Notes under the pieces: generated by a model | What the model was told of the DNA's origin: nothing | The model's input: the letters and a program-made list of their open reading frames with translations, nothing else | Databases searched by the model: none | Shown: positions 51,491-60,025 of the stretch, piece after piece | How positions within the stretch are numbered: position 1 is the stretch's first letter | Layout of the letters: each line of letters opens with the position of its first letter | DNA from: JBDKVA01 sp039679375 | Lineage (GTDB): Bacteria > Bacillota > Clostridia > Acetivibrionales > DTU013 | Direction: 5' to 3' | Assembly (NCBI GenBank): GCA_039679375.1 | Contig: JBDKVA010000020.1 | Span: 7,804-71,803 of the forward strand | DNA length: 64,000 nucleotides | Translations under genes and position numbers: made by a program

Positions 51491-52267
51491 ATGATGAAAG
51501 CTTCTTTTTGCTCAAATGTATTTAGTAATGATGAAATACCCGGAGCGGTTAAACATTTAAAGACTCTCGGCTACCAGGGCGTGGAGTTTTGGCACCAGTT
51601 TCTTGCTGCGACCGACATAGTTAAACTCAAAAAATATATTGATGGAATCGGGATATGCGCTTCACAGATTTGTCCGTACTTTAACGTGACCGGCACTGAA
51701 CGAGAGCTTAAAGAGACCTTCCTGCAAGCTGAAGAATATGTAAGATACGCAAGGTTACTAGATTGCAATCTGATACGGGTATTTACAGGGAATGTCTCCA
51801 GCAGGGAAGCAGATGCAAAAACATTTGATCAGGCTGTCGAAGGCCTGAGGACGATTTGTGATATTGGGAAAGGGCTCTTTTTCGTGCTCGAGACACATGA
51901 TGAAAGCCTGATGGATACAGGATATGCCACACTCAAATTGTTAGGAAAAGTAAAGAGAGACAATTTGAGAGTAAACCTTCAGATACCCTTGGATGAAGGA
52001 AAGGAAGATGTATATGAGAGTGCGAGGATGCTTGGAGAATATGTAATTCATATTCACGCGCACAATTGGATCGGGGGATGGCCGAATCTGACCTATCTTG
52101 ATAATGGAGATGTCGACTTCAAAAAGTTTATTGGCATTTTAGCCGGCAAAGGTTTTGATGGTTATATTTCTATTGAGCATAGCAATCACTCCGGAAAGAA
52201 AAATCCTTATAAAGTTGCAGAACATGAAATTGAATATCTGAAGCGCGTAATTTTTGAGGAGCTATGA
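51491..52267 (+). CDS. sugar phosphate isomerase/epimerase-like TIM-barrel protein
   Basis: A 258-residue xylose-isomerase-like TIM barrel: VEFWHQFLAATDIVKLKKYID, LLDCNLIRVFTG, FVLETHDESLMDTG (metal ligand glutamate), VIHIHAHNWIGG and GYISIEHSNHSGKK (closing E/H ligands). It likely isomerises or epimerises a keto-sugar. It starts just after the oxidoreductase gene and is the last gene of the glycan operon; the next gene has its own promoter. Confidence 0.82.
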   Translation: MMKASFCSNVFSNDEIPGAVKHLKTLGYQGVEFWHQFLAATDIVKLKKYIDGIGICASQICPYFNVTGTERELKETFLQAEEYVRYARLLDCNLIRVFTGNVSSREADAKTFDQAVEGLRTICDIGKGLFFVLETHDESLMDTGYATLKLLGKVKRDNLRVNLQIPLDEGKEDVYESARMLGEYVIHIHAHNWIGGWPNLTYLDNGDVDFKKFIGILAGKGFDGYISIEHSNHSGKKNPYKVAEHEIEYLKRVIFEEL

Positions 52268-52292
52268 CTATATTTAAACTTATCGCATCATA

Positions 52293-52321
52293 TTGCAATT
52301 TACCGGCATACATGCTACAAT
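52293..52321 (+). promoter_or_regulatory. promoter of the ABC-F leader transcript
   Basis: TTGCAA and TACAAT are 17 bp apart. The transcript would include the leader ORF and the two terminators before the ABC-F gene. Confidence 0.65.
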
Positions 52322-52353
52322 TTCAGTGAATTAACTTACAAGGAGGTGAAACG

Positions 52354-52470
52354 GTGAATACATCAGCCAATTACGATAATATTCTTGAAAGACTGGACTG
52401 CTATGTTGCGCATATCGCAGCATTTAAAGCTATTAAAGGGGGTAGTCTGTCCAAAAATGAATATGATTAA
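52354..52470 (+). CDS. leader ORF, 38 aa, upstream of the ABC-F gene
   Basis: GTG start behind a perfect AAGGAGGTG site encodes MNTSANYDNILERLDCYVAHIAAFKAIKGG.... It ends about 46 bp before the first terminator. Strong translation of a short peptide before tandem terminators is the layout of ribosome-mediated attenuators of antibiotic-resistance ABC-F genes. No homologue is recognised. Confidence 0.6.
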   Translation: MNTSANYDNILERLDCYVAHIAAFKAIKGGSLSKNEYD

Positions 52471-52516
52471 TGAGCTGATGGATCATCATTTTACCGGAAA
52501 ATCGAAACGAACGGTT

Positions 52517-52547
52517 ACCTGGGTGATTCTGCTGGCCCGGGTTTTTT
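52517..52547 (+). terminator. terminator 1 of the ABC-F leader
   Basis: ACCTGGG and CCCGGGT pair (one G-U) over a 12-bp loop and are followed by TTTTTT. Confidence 0.75.
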
Positions 52548-52661
52548 ATTTTAGTAAAAAACGCTCCCTTCTAAAGTTTATTGTATTTACACTTTAAAAG
52601 GCTGTGTTATATAAAAGTACTGCGCTTCATATAAGGCTGCTGCAGTGCGGAAAAGCATATT

Positions 52662-52701
52662 ACCCGGGTAACGGAATCCATCCGCCAGACCCGGGTTTTT
52701 T
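52662..52701 (+). terminator. terminator 2 of the ABC-F leader
   Basis: ACCCGGGT (52662-52669) and ACCCGGGT (52689-52696) form the outer stem with an inner CGGA/TCCG pair and a following T-run. It shares stem sequence with terminator 1, which allows alternative pairings between the two. Confidence 0.8.
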
Positions 52702-52879
52702 ATTGCCGTCTGACTGACAAATCAGGTCAAATAGGTATTAGGCGAGGCGATAATCACGGCAGTCGATTTTATACAGTAAAATGTATTTTCCGGCAACTCA
52801 GGTATTAAGGAAAACAATGCACAAGACAGAAAAGAACAAAAATCATGTGCCGGCGCACAGCGGAGGGATGGTAGTTTAT

Positions 52880-54937
52880 ATGATCGATATAGCATTACAG
52901 GAGTTGAATAAATATTACGGCAGTAACCACGTTTTAAAGGGAATATCCTTCGAAGTAATGAGAGGGGAGAAGGTTGGACTGATTGGGAAAAATGGTTCCG
53001 GAAAAACGACCCTTTTTAAAATCCTTGCAGGGATAGAAGGGTACGAAAGCGGAAGTGTGATGAAGGCTTCGGGCATGAGAATCGAAGTGCTTGATCAAAT
53101 CCCTGTATTTGAACCGGGTTATACGGTGGAAAATGTTTTACAATCAGCCTTTGGCGAGTTGTTTGCAATTTCAGAGGAAATGAGGGCGCTGGAGGAAGAA
53201 ATACGGGATTTGCATGAAAATCCGGCAGGAAATAGTGAGATTCATGTTGCAGAAGACATGGAAAGACTTCTTGCCCGGTACGGCAAGCTTCAGACACAAT
53301 ATGAGTCTGAAGGCGGTTATGATTTTGAAAGCAATATCGATAAGGTCTGCAATGGTATGAAGATAAGCAGAGAAACCAGGAACAGACTTTTTGAAAATTT
53401 GAGCGGAGGTGAGCAAACAAGCGTCAACCTAGCCCGGATCCTCCTCAGAGATGCTGATATCCTTCTGCTGGATGAGCCGACAAATCATCTTGATATCGGA
53501 GCCATACAGTGGACGGAAGAATTCCTGAAAGACTATGCCGGAACAGCGGTTATTATTTCGCATGACAGATGCTTTCTGGATCATGTTGTGAACAGGATCA
53601 TCGAGCTGGATGATAACGGACTGAGCTTTTATGAAGGCAATTATAGCTATTATGTTGAGGAAAAGAAAAGGCGGTTTGATCTCCAGCGTGAAAGATATGA
53701 ACAGCAGCAAAGAAAAATAGGACAGCTTGAGGCGGCGGCGAAGCGTATGCATGAGTGGGCGAAGATGGCGGACAATAAGGCCATGCATAGGAGGGCATTT
53801 TCCATGGAAAAGCGGATCGAGCATATTGAACGGGTCGTAAAGCCTGCCGAGCCGGGGAAGATTTCTGCGGAATTTAAGGAAAGCGGTTTTTCAAGTGAGG
53901 ATATGGTCGCATTCATAAACGTCGGAAAGTCATATGACAGAAAAACTTTATTCAGCAATGTGAATCTGGTTATAAATAAAAACGACCGGATCGCACTGAT
54001 TGGAGAAAATGGCTGTGGTAAAACGACTCTCATCAAGCTCATTACCGGAGATGAAATAGCCGACCAGGGAGGGGTCAGAGTAGGAAATAGCGTAAAAACA
54101 GCCTATCTGCCGCAGGTTATAGAATTTGAGGACAGTGAGGCGACTGTATTGGAAACGATCCGCTATGCGCTTGAAACAAATGAGGAGAAGGCCAGAAGGA
54201 TCCTGGCGGCATTCCACTTTACCGGAAAGGATGTACTGAAGAAGGCAGGGACGCTTTCGGGCGGAGAGAAAAGCAGGTTGAAGCTGTGTATTCTGATGCA
54301 GAGCGATATCAACCTGCTTATATTGGATGAACCGACAAACCATCTGGATATCCCGTCAAGAGAATGGATCGAGGAAGCGGTCTCCCAATTTGAAGGGACG
54401 GTTCTGTTCATTTCTCATGACCGGTATTTCATTAATAAGTTTGCAGAACGGATATGGGAAATGGACGATGGAAGGATATACGATTTCGACGGTTCATTTC
54501 AGGAATATTGCACCTGGAAGCAGGAGTTTGCGGGCGCAGCTGATGCAGGCGGCACAGCCGGCACAGCCAACGAGGCCGGTCCGGCAGGACATGCATGCCC
54601 GGCTTTGACAGGTAAATGCCCGGCAAGAGTAAATTCCGTATCCGAAAGTAAGGACAGAGCCCAGGAAAACGATACGGAAAAAAAGTACAGAGAGAATAGA
54701 GCGGCAGCACGTTCAATGAATAGTGCCCAAAAGCAGCAGGAAAAAAGGCAGAACGAAATCCGGGAGATCGAGATTGATATCACTCAAACAGAAAGCCATC
54801 TGAAGGAGGTAACTGAAGCGATGGAGTCCGCCGGGAGCGATTTTGAAAAGCTGGATGCCATTTACAAAGAAAAACTTGAGCTGGAAAGAAACCTTGAAAT
54901 GCTGTACAGCAAATGGAGCGAACTGGAACATGTATAA
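52880..54937 (+). CDS. ABC-F ATPase, probable ribosome-protection type
   Basis: A protein of 685 residues from the chosen start, with two ATPase domains and no membrane part. NBD1: GLIGKNGSGKTT, LSGGEQTSVNLARILL, LLLDEPTNHLD. NBD2: LIGENGCGKTT, LSGGEKSRLKLCILM, LILDEPTNHLD. The linker (about 230-300) is long and charged (EEKKRRFDLQRERYEQQQRKIGQLE), and the C-terminus is a coiled coil. ABC-F proteins bind the ribosomal E site and rescue antibiotic-blocked ribosomes. The attenuator-type leader supports a resistance role (CplR/Lsa/VmlR-like) rather than housekeeping. Start 52880 (MIDIALQELNKYYG) fits the family; GGAGGG lies 12 bases upstream. Confidence 0.85.
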   Translation: MIDIALQELNKYYGSNHVLKGISFEVMRGEKVGLIGKNGSGKTTLFKILAGIEGYESGSVMKASGMRIEVLDQIPVFEPGYTVENVLQSAFGELFAISEEMRALEEEIRDLHENPAGNSEIHVAEDMERLLARYGKLQTQYESEGGYDFESNIDKVCNGMKISRETRNRLFENLSGGEQTSVNLARILLRDADILLLDEPTNHLDIGAIQWTEEFLKDYAGTAVIISHDRCFLDHVVNRIIELDDNGLSFYEGNYSYYVEEKKRRFDLQRERYEQQQRKIGQLEAAAKRMHEWAKMADNKAMHRRAFSMEKRIEHIERVVKPAEPGKISAEFKESGFSSEDMVAFINVGKSYDRKTLFSNVNLVINKNDRIALIGENGCGKTTLIKLITGDEIADQGGVRVGNSVKTAYLPQVIEFEDSEATVLETIRYALETNEEKARRILAAFHFTGKDVLKKAGTLSGGEKSRLKLCILMQSDINLLILDEPTNHLDIPSREWIEEAVSQFEGTVLFISHDRYFINKFAERIWEMDDGRIYDFDGSFQEYCTWKQEFAGAADAGGTAGTANEAGPAGHACPALTGKCPARVNSVSESKDRAQENDTEKKYRENRAAARSMNSAQKQQEKRQNEIREIEIDITQTESHLKEVTEAMESAGSDFEKLDAIYKEKLELERNLEMLYSKWSELEHV

Positions 54938-54967
54938 GGGCTGGCTTACGGACTCCTCCAATTAGAA

Positions 54968-54996
54968 TTGTAAATGACCGGCTGTTTGTATATAAT
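54968..54996 (+). promoter_or_regulatory. promoter of the arginase gene
   Basis: TTGTAA and TATAAT are separated by 17 bp, about 108 bp before the start. Confidence 0.6.
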
Positions 54997-55103
54997 AGAA
55001 TCGCAGCCGGTACTGTGGACGAAAGCGGCAGCAGGCAGGAGTTTTGAAGAACGAGATTTCTGAAGCCGGCTTCTTTGCAGAGAATCGCATGGGGGAAAAT
55101 TTC

Positions 55104-56018
55104 ATGGACATAGATGTGATAGGTGTACCGGTTGATTTGGGCGCCGACAGGAGAGGCGTCGATATGGGACCGAGCGCAATACGGTATTCGGGGCTTATGC
55201 AGGCGATAAAAAGCCTTCATATAAAGTACAGGGACCTTGGAAATGTCAATGTGCCGGTGCCGGAGAGCCGTGATGATTTTAACGATTCATCCTTGCGGCC
55301 TAAATACATCCATGAAATTACGAATATTAATAAAGCAATTTATGAAAAGGTTTCCGGGAGCTTAAAAGAAGGCAACATGCCGCTTGTGCTGGGCGGTGAC
55401 CACAGTATTGCGACAGGGACTTTGCTTGGAGTCCAGAGTGTATATGAAAACATCGGCGTGATATGGATGGATGCCCATGGCGATTTTAATACGGAGCATA
55501 CGACATTATCCGGCAATATTCATGGCATGTCGCTGGCGGCGGCTGCTGGAATCGGTATGAGAGAAATCACAAGCTTCAAACCGGATCATTTCAATTATAT
55601 CAACCCGGAAAAAATCGCCATCATAGGTGCCAGATCGCTTGATCCGGAAGAGGCAAAGCTTCTGAAAAAATCGGGTGTTTCTGTATTTACCATGGAAGAT
55701 ATCGATATGTACGGCCTTAGAGCTATCATGCAAAAAGCCATCGGCGTCGTAGAAACAGGTACGGAAGGGTTCCATCTGAGCTTCGATCTTGATGTGGTAA
55801 CGCCAACGGACGCACCTGGCGTCGGTACTCCTGTCAAAGGCGGCCTGACATACAGGGAAGCTCATCTTGCTGCAGAAATGATATCTCTGCGGCCGAAATT
55901 ATTATCTCTTGAATTCGTTGAACTGAACCCGATACTCGACAATGCCAATATAACGGGAGAACTGGCAGTATCTTTGATTTGCTCCGTTTTAGGCAAGCGC
56001 ATCTACGTATCGGTGTAA
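55104..56018 (+). CDS. arginase-family ureohydrolase
   Basis: A 304-residue enzyme of arginase length. Manganese motifs: VLGGDHSIATG, IWMDAHGDFNT and SFDLDVVTPTDAPGVGTP. Substrate loop HGMSLAAAAGIG; C-terminal LEFVELNPILD. The sequence pattern fits true arginase (L-arginine to ornithine and urea) rather than agmatinase. Start 55104 (MDIDVIGVPVDLGA) is set by GGGGGA; a longer frame adds 20 unrelated residues. It is monocistronic and not clearly linked to the neighbours. Confidence 0.88.
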   Translation: MDIDVIGVPVDLGADRRGVDMGPSAIRYSGLMQAIKSLHIKYRDLGNVNVPVPESRDDFNDSSLRPKYIHEITNINKAIYEKVSGSLKEGNMPLVLGGDHSIATGTLLGVQSVYENIGVIWMDAHGDFNTEHTTLSGNIHGMSLAAAAGIGMREITSFKPDHFNYINPEKIAIIGARSLDPEEAKLLKKSGVSVFTMEDIDMYGLRAIMQKAIGVVETGTEGFHLSFDLDVVTPTDAPGVGTPVKGGLTYREAHLAAEMISLRPKLLSLEFVELNPILDNANITGELAVSLICSVLGKRIYVSV

Positions 56019-56372
56019 GCTGTTTTGATTCATGGAACTATCTATTTCATCTGCAAAACCAGCGGATATATAAAATATTGATATATAGAGATATATGGAA
56101 ATATTAATATATATTTACATAATACACCAAGTATGATACAATATCTCTAGTAGTAGAAATATTATCCATCAACAGGGTTGCGTCAATATTATCCATCAGC
56201 AGGCACATCTAATTATACATCAATATTATTCATCAATAGGATTCATCAATGGGATTTTCGCTATCGGAAAATCGGTATTAAGGAGGTGAATCCAAAAACC
56301 ATTTTATCAAAATTGTGTACAAGCTATAACAAATCCAAATCAAAATAAAAAGAGAGTGGAGGTAATAATATT
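56019..56372 (+). other. 354-bp AT-rich leader with promoter and degenerate repeats
   Basis: It has a TTTACA-17-TACAAT promoter (56114-56142). From about 56155 to 56265 it holds four degenerate copies of an AATATTATCCATCA unit at irregular spacing. An orphan AAGGAGGTGAATCC at 56281 has no start codon after it. A second site, GTGGAGG, serves the beta-helix gene. Confidence 0.6.
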
Positions 56373-58325
56373 ATGTTTAAGAAAAAACTTTCGATTTTAC
56401 TAATCATAGTATTTATACTTAGCAGTACATTGTTCCTGATACCGACCAACGCAGCCACAGTTCGTCACGTAGGGCCGGGGCAAACCTATAACGGCACCAC
56501 CGAAGCTGCTATTAACCAGGCTATAAATGCAGCAAGCTCCGGTGACACGATTTATATTCATCAGGCAACGTATACTATCAACCACCCGGTAACACTGAAA
56601 AGCGGTTTGATAATTAAAGGGGATGGCATTGGCAAAACAATAATTTACGGACCTTCCGGCGCTTGCAACTCAGAAAGTGAACAAGGGTATTTTTACGGCT
56701 ACGATGTATCCAATATTGAAATATATGGATTAACCTTCGACAGCGCATCTTCAGGACCCACTGATAACGGCCACGGTGATTATAGAATCTGTATAAGGTT
56801 AAGATACAGCGACCATGTAACTGTCCATGATTGTTCTTCCGTAAAATGGATTTACAATGACTTCCTTAAATGCAGTGCTTCCGATTATATAACGATGTAC
56901 AACTGCAATATTGTACCAGGCCATGCCGGCGGTTATTTTTATCAATGTACAAATGTTAAAGCATATAACAACAGAATCGTGGTTTATACAAATGCCGGCT
57001 TAAGAGGCGACGGCACCACAAATAGCGAATATTACAACAATACGATCTGGTGCGAGGTCAGCAGCGGCCAGGCAGCATTTGAATATCAAAATGCATGCGG
57101 CGGTACCAATATGCACCATAATCTGGTCTATGACTTAACAAAATCCTATTCAGGCCATTATGTTACTCAGAATGCAGGTGGAGTAAGCGGTACCGTCACC
57201 TTCAGCAATAATGTCTACTGGAATTGTTCCGGCGGAGTACAGGTAGGAACAGGATCAGGCAATGTAGTGAATCCGACGAATCATGACGTTGCTAATTGGG
57301 AAGGTCAAGGCTACGGCTGCGGTACTTCAACGCCGACGCCAACGCCATCACCGACGCCGACACCGGACCCTGGCGCGTGGTATTCGGGCACGAATTTTGC
57401 TTCGCAGCAGAATCTGGGTACCGGCAATACAGGGACTGCAGTTACAATAGAGTTTGACCTTACACCCGCCTATAGCAGTACATCAGGCGTAATAGGATAT
57501 TCGGACAGTTCTACCACTGTTGACGCATTCAGCGATATGGCAATGATATTATCGATGGATGCCGACCATTATTTCTATGCCAGAAATGGCGGGAGCTATG
57601 CAAAATCTGCTAATGTGTCCTTTAGTGCGAATACTTCCTATCATGTAAAGATCGTAGCCAATATGACGGCCAAGACATACGATGTATTCATTACACCCAG
57701 CGGCGGGAGCCAGACACAGATCGCAAACGATTATGCATTCAGGTCTGATGCTCCTGCAACGGATGATGCGGGAAAGGTATGTCTCAATAGCGCTACGACC
57801 AACAGCAACGATTTCAAGGTTCAGAACCATACTGTAAATACTGGCTCAACGGTCACCTGGTATTCCGGTACGAATTTCTCTTCACAGCAAACACTTGGTA
57901 CAGGCAATACCGGAACTGCCGTAACGATAGAATTTGATCTTACACCGCTCTATAGCAATACATCAGGCGTAATAGGATATTCGGACACTTCTACTACTGT
58001 TGACGCGTTCAGCGATATGGCAATGATATTATCGATGGATGCCGACCATTATTTCTATACCAGAAACGGGGGGAGCTACGCAAAGAACGCAGATGTGTCC
58101 TTTAGTGCGAATACTGTTTATCATGTAAAGATTGTAGGCAATATGACCGCCAAGACTTATGATGTTTTCATAACGCCGAGCGGAGGAAGTCAGACACAGA
58201 TTGCAAATGATTATGCATTCAGGACTGGTGCTCCGACGACGGATGATGCAGGAAAGGTATGTCTCAATAGTGCTACGGCCAACAGTAATGATTTTAAAGT
58301 TCAAAATCATACGGTAACCCATTGA
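56373..58325 (+). CDS. secreted right-handed beta-helix protein with duplicated C-terminal module
   Basis: A 650-residue exported protein with signal peptide MFKKKLSILLIIVFILSSTLF ending near residue 28. Residues about 30-315 form a pectate-lyase-like parallel beta-helix (GDTIYIHQATYTI, SGLIIKGDGIGKTIIYGPSG, NIEIYGLTFDSASSG, ISEY/YNN turns). A Thr-Pro linker (about 317-332) leads to two modules of about 155 residues, each starting WYSGTNF and ending NSNDFKVQNHTV. The two modules are a 480-bp DNA duplication. They probably bind carbohydrate. The active site of a lyase is not clear, so a polysaccharide-binding or lyase role remains open. Confidence 0.8.
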   Translation: MFKKKLSILLIIVFILSSTLFLIPTNAATVRHVGPGQTYNGTTEAAINQAINAASSGDTIYIHQATYTINHPVTLKSGLIIKGDGIGKTIIYGPSGACNSESEQGYFYGYDVSNIEIYGLTFDSASSGPTDNGHGDYRICIRLRYSDHVTVHDCSSVKWIYNDFLKCSASDYITMYNCNIVPGHAGGYFYQCTNVKAYNNRIVVYTNAGLRGDGTTNSEYYNNTIWCEVSSGQAAFEYQNACGGTNMHHNLVYDLTKSYSGHYVTQNAGGVSGTVTFSNNVYWNCSGGVQVGTGSGNVVNPTNHDVANWEGQGYGCGTSTPTPTPSPTPTPDPGAWYSGTNFASQQNLGTGNTGTAVTIEFDLTPAYSSTSGVIGYSDSSTTVDAFSDMAMILSMDADHYFYARNGGSYAKSANVSFSANTSYHVKIVANMTAKTYDVFITPSGGSQTQIANDYAFRSDAPATDDAGKVCLNSATTNSNDFKVQNHTVNTGSTVTWYSGTNFSSQQTLGTGNTGTAVTIEFDLTPLYSNTSGVIGYSDTSTTVDAFSDMAMILSMDADHYFYTRNGGSYAKNADVSFSANTVYHVKIVGNMTAKTYDVFITPSGGSQTQIANDYAFRTGAPTTDDAGKVCLNSATANSNDFKVQNHTVTH

Positions 58326-58343
58326 TTAAATAAAATAATAGTT

Positions 58344-58387
58344 GAGGCAGGGAGTCGATTTTATATCGACCCTGCCTCTTTTTTTAA
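58344..58387 (+). terminator. intrinsic terminator after the beta-helix gene
   Basis: GAGGCAGG and CCTGCCTC arms with an inner GTCGAT/ATCGAC stem are followed by TTTTTTT. Strong rho-independent terminator. Confidence 0.92.
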
Positions 58388-58452
58388 TCCAAGGGTTTTT
58401 AGTAAGTGCATCTGCGCAGAAGTGTAAATTTTAATAATGTACAAAATTACTA

Positions 58453-58481
58453 TTGAACTGTGAAATATTCTATAATATAAT
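58453..58481 (+). promoter_or_regulatory. promoter of the TetR-type gene
   Basis: TTGAAC and TATAAT are 17 bp apart, 32 bp before the start codon. Confidence 0.7.
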
Positions 58482-58513
58482 GTAACTAAATAGTTATTTA
58501 CGAGGACGATAGT

Positions 58514-59137
58514 ATGAAAACAGCTAGAGTCAGGGACTCTCAAAAATCCAGGGAAGATATTTTGAATGCCGCCGAAATGGAATTCTCCGATAAGGGCATC
58601 TACGGAACCAGAATCGATGAGATCGCAGCCAGGGCTAATATCAACAAACGCATGATTTACGAGTATTTCGGCAATAAAGAGGAGCTTTACAAGGCAGTCC
58701 TGTCGTCCGTATACGGCAGGTTGAGCCGCAAGGAATTCGATCTGCTTTCCGAGCATACTTCCTGTACCGATGCCATCAAAAGGATCATACAACTTCAATT
58801 CGAATTTTTAAGAGATAGCCCTACCTATGTTAATCTGATACTGTGGGAAAACCTGAACAAAGGCAAATACATCAATCAAATAGATTTTTCCGGGATAAAG
58901 GATCCGACACTGGAGCTGCTGGCCAGTGTGATCGACAGGGGAAAGGCGGAAGGCGTGTTCAAGCCCGAGATCAACACGAAACAGGTGATATTATCTATTT
59001 TAACGCACACCTTTTCATATTATTCAAACCGGTATACACTATCCAAGCTGCTTTCCATGGATATGGGCAAGAAGGAAAACATCAAGCTCAGGGCTGATAT
59101 TGTAACAGATATGTTTTTGGGTTACCTGTGCAAGTGA
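58514..59137 (+). CDS. TetR/AcrR-family regulator
   Basis: A 207-residue regulator with HTH in the first 60 residues (RDSQKSREDILNAAEMEFSDKGIYGTRIDEIAARANINKRMIYEYFGNKEEL) and a helical ligand domain with a TetR_C-like profile (FLRDSPTYVNLILWENLNKGK). The match is close to the YcdC/RutR-type family. It precedes the creatininase-oxidoreductase-PreA/PreT genes in the same direction, 70 bp from the first, and is their likely ligand-dependent regulator. Confidence 0.88.
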   Translation: MKTARVRDSQKSREDILNAAEMEFSDKGIYGTRIDEIAARANINKRMIYEYFGNKEELYKAVLSSVYGRLSRKEFDLLSEHTSCTDAIKRIIQLQFEFLRDSPTYVNLILWENLNKGKYINQIDFSGIKDPTLELLASVIDRGKAEGVFKPEINTKQVILSILTHTFSYYSNRYTLSKLLSMDMGKKENIKLRADIVTDMFLGYLCK

Positions 59138-59207
59138 ATTCACTATAATGGTCAATAGGCATTAACATTGCTGCAGTAGAAAACATAAATAAAGCGGAGG
59201 TGTTCAT

Positions 59208-59930
59208 ATGTTATGGTACGAATCAACGGCTGATGAGATCGAAAGCGGGAATAATGGCATTGCAGTTCTGCCGATAGGCTCTACGGAGCAGCATGGACCG
59301 CATCTTCCGATCGCAACGGATTTTATCATTGCGGGGAGTGTGGCAAAGGGAGTAGCGGAAAAGCTCGGAGCATATCTGTTGCCCGCCCTTCCGATCAGCA
59401 CCTGCCGTGAGCATATGGGTAAAAAGGGAAGTGTCTGGATGAACCCGGATACATTTTACAATATGGTCGGGGATATTGTCATGAGCCTTAAGGAGCAGGG
59501 CTTTAAGAAGGTTGTAATCATTCTCGGACATGGCGGTATTTTTATTGCCAACCCGGCCGTGAGGGAACTGAACGCGACCAATCCGGACATCAAGGTCATC
59601 AAGGTGGATCTTTGCCAGTTAAATCAAAGTGCGGAAATAGCAAGTATCATTGAGTGCAAGGATAATCTACATGCCTGCGAGATGGAGACTTCGCTCATGT
59701 TATATCTGAGAGAAGACCTCGTCAGGAAGGAAAAAATCGTCGATTGCATCCCCGGCGTCCCGAGGGACTACCTTAACTATGGCTCCATTTTCCGATACAG
59801 CAAATGCGGCGTATGGGGCAAGCCAAGCCTTGCATCCAAAGAAAAGGGAGAACGGATATTAAAAGTATATGTTGAAAAAAGCATAGAGTACATCAATGAT
59901 GTAAGCAATATTATTGGCTACAGACCTTAA
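59208..59930 (+). CDS. creatininase-family amidohydrolase, second copy
   Basis: A 240-residue creatininase-family protein: LPIGSTEQHGPHLPIATD (metal E/H/H/D motif), ILGHGGIFIANPAVREL and HACEMETSLML. It would hydrolyse a cyclic amide or lactam with Zn/Mn. It is distinct from the copy at 5812 (different N-terminus and about 18 residues shorter). GCGGAGG lies upstream. It sits behind the TetR gene and before an oxidoreductase, suggesting a degradation pathway. Confidence 0.85.
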   Translation: MLWYESTADEIESGNNGIAVLPIGSTEQHGPHLPIATDFIIAGSVAKGVAEKLGAYLLPALPISTCREHMGKKGSVWMNPDTFYNMVGDIVMSLKEQGFKKVVIILGHGGIFIANPAVRELNATNPDIKVIKVDLCQLNQSAEIASIIECKDNLHACEMETSLMLYLREDLVRKEKIVDCIPGVPRDYLNYGSIFRYSKCGVWGKPSLASKEKGERILKVYVEKSIEYINDVSNIIGYRP

Positions 59931-60025
59931 AATCAGGAACCGGCAGCAGCTGTACCCGGCGCTTGTGAAAACAGGCTGCCCGGCGCTGCCGGCAATCGTT
60001 AACAATTATAAAGGAGGACATGTAA

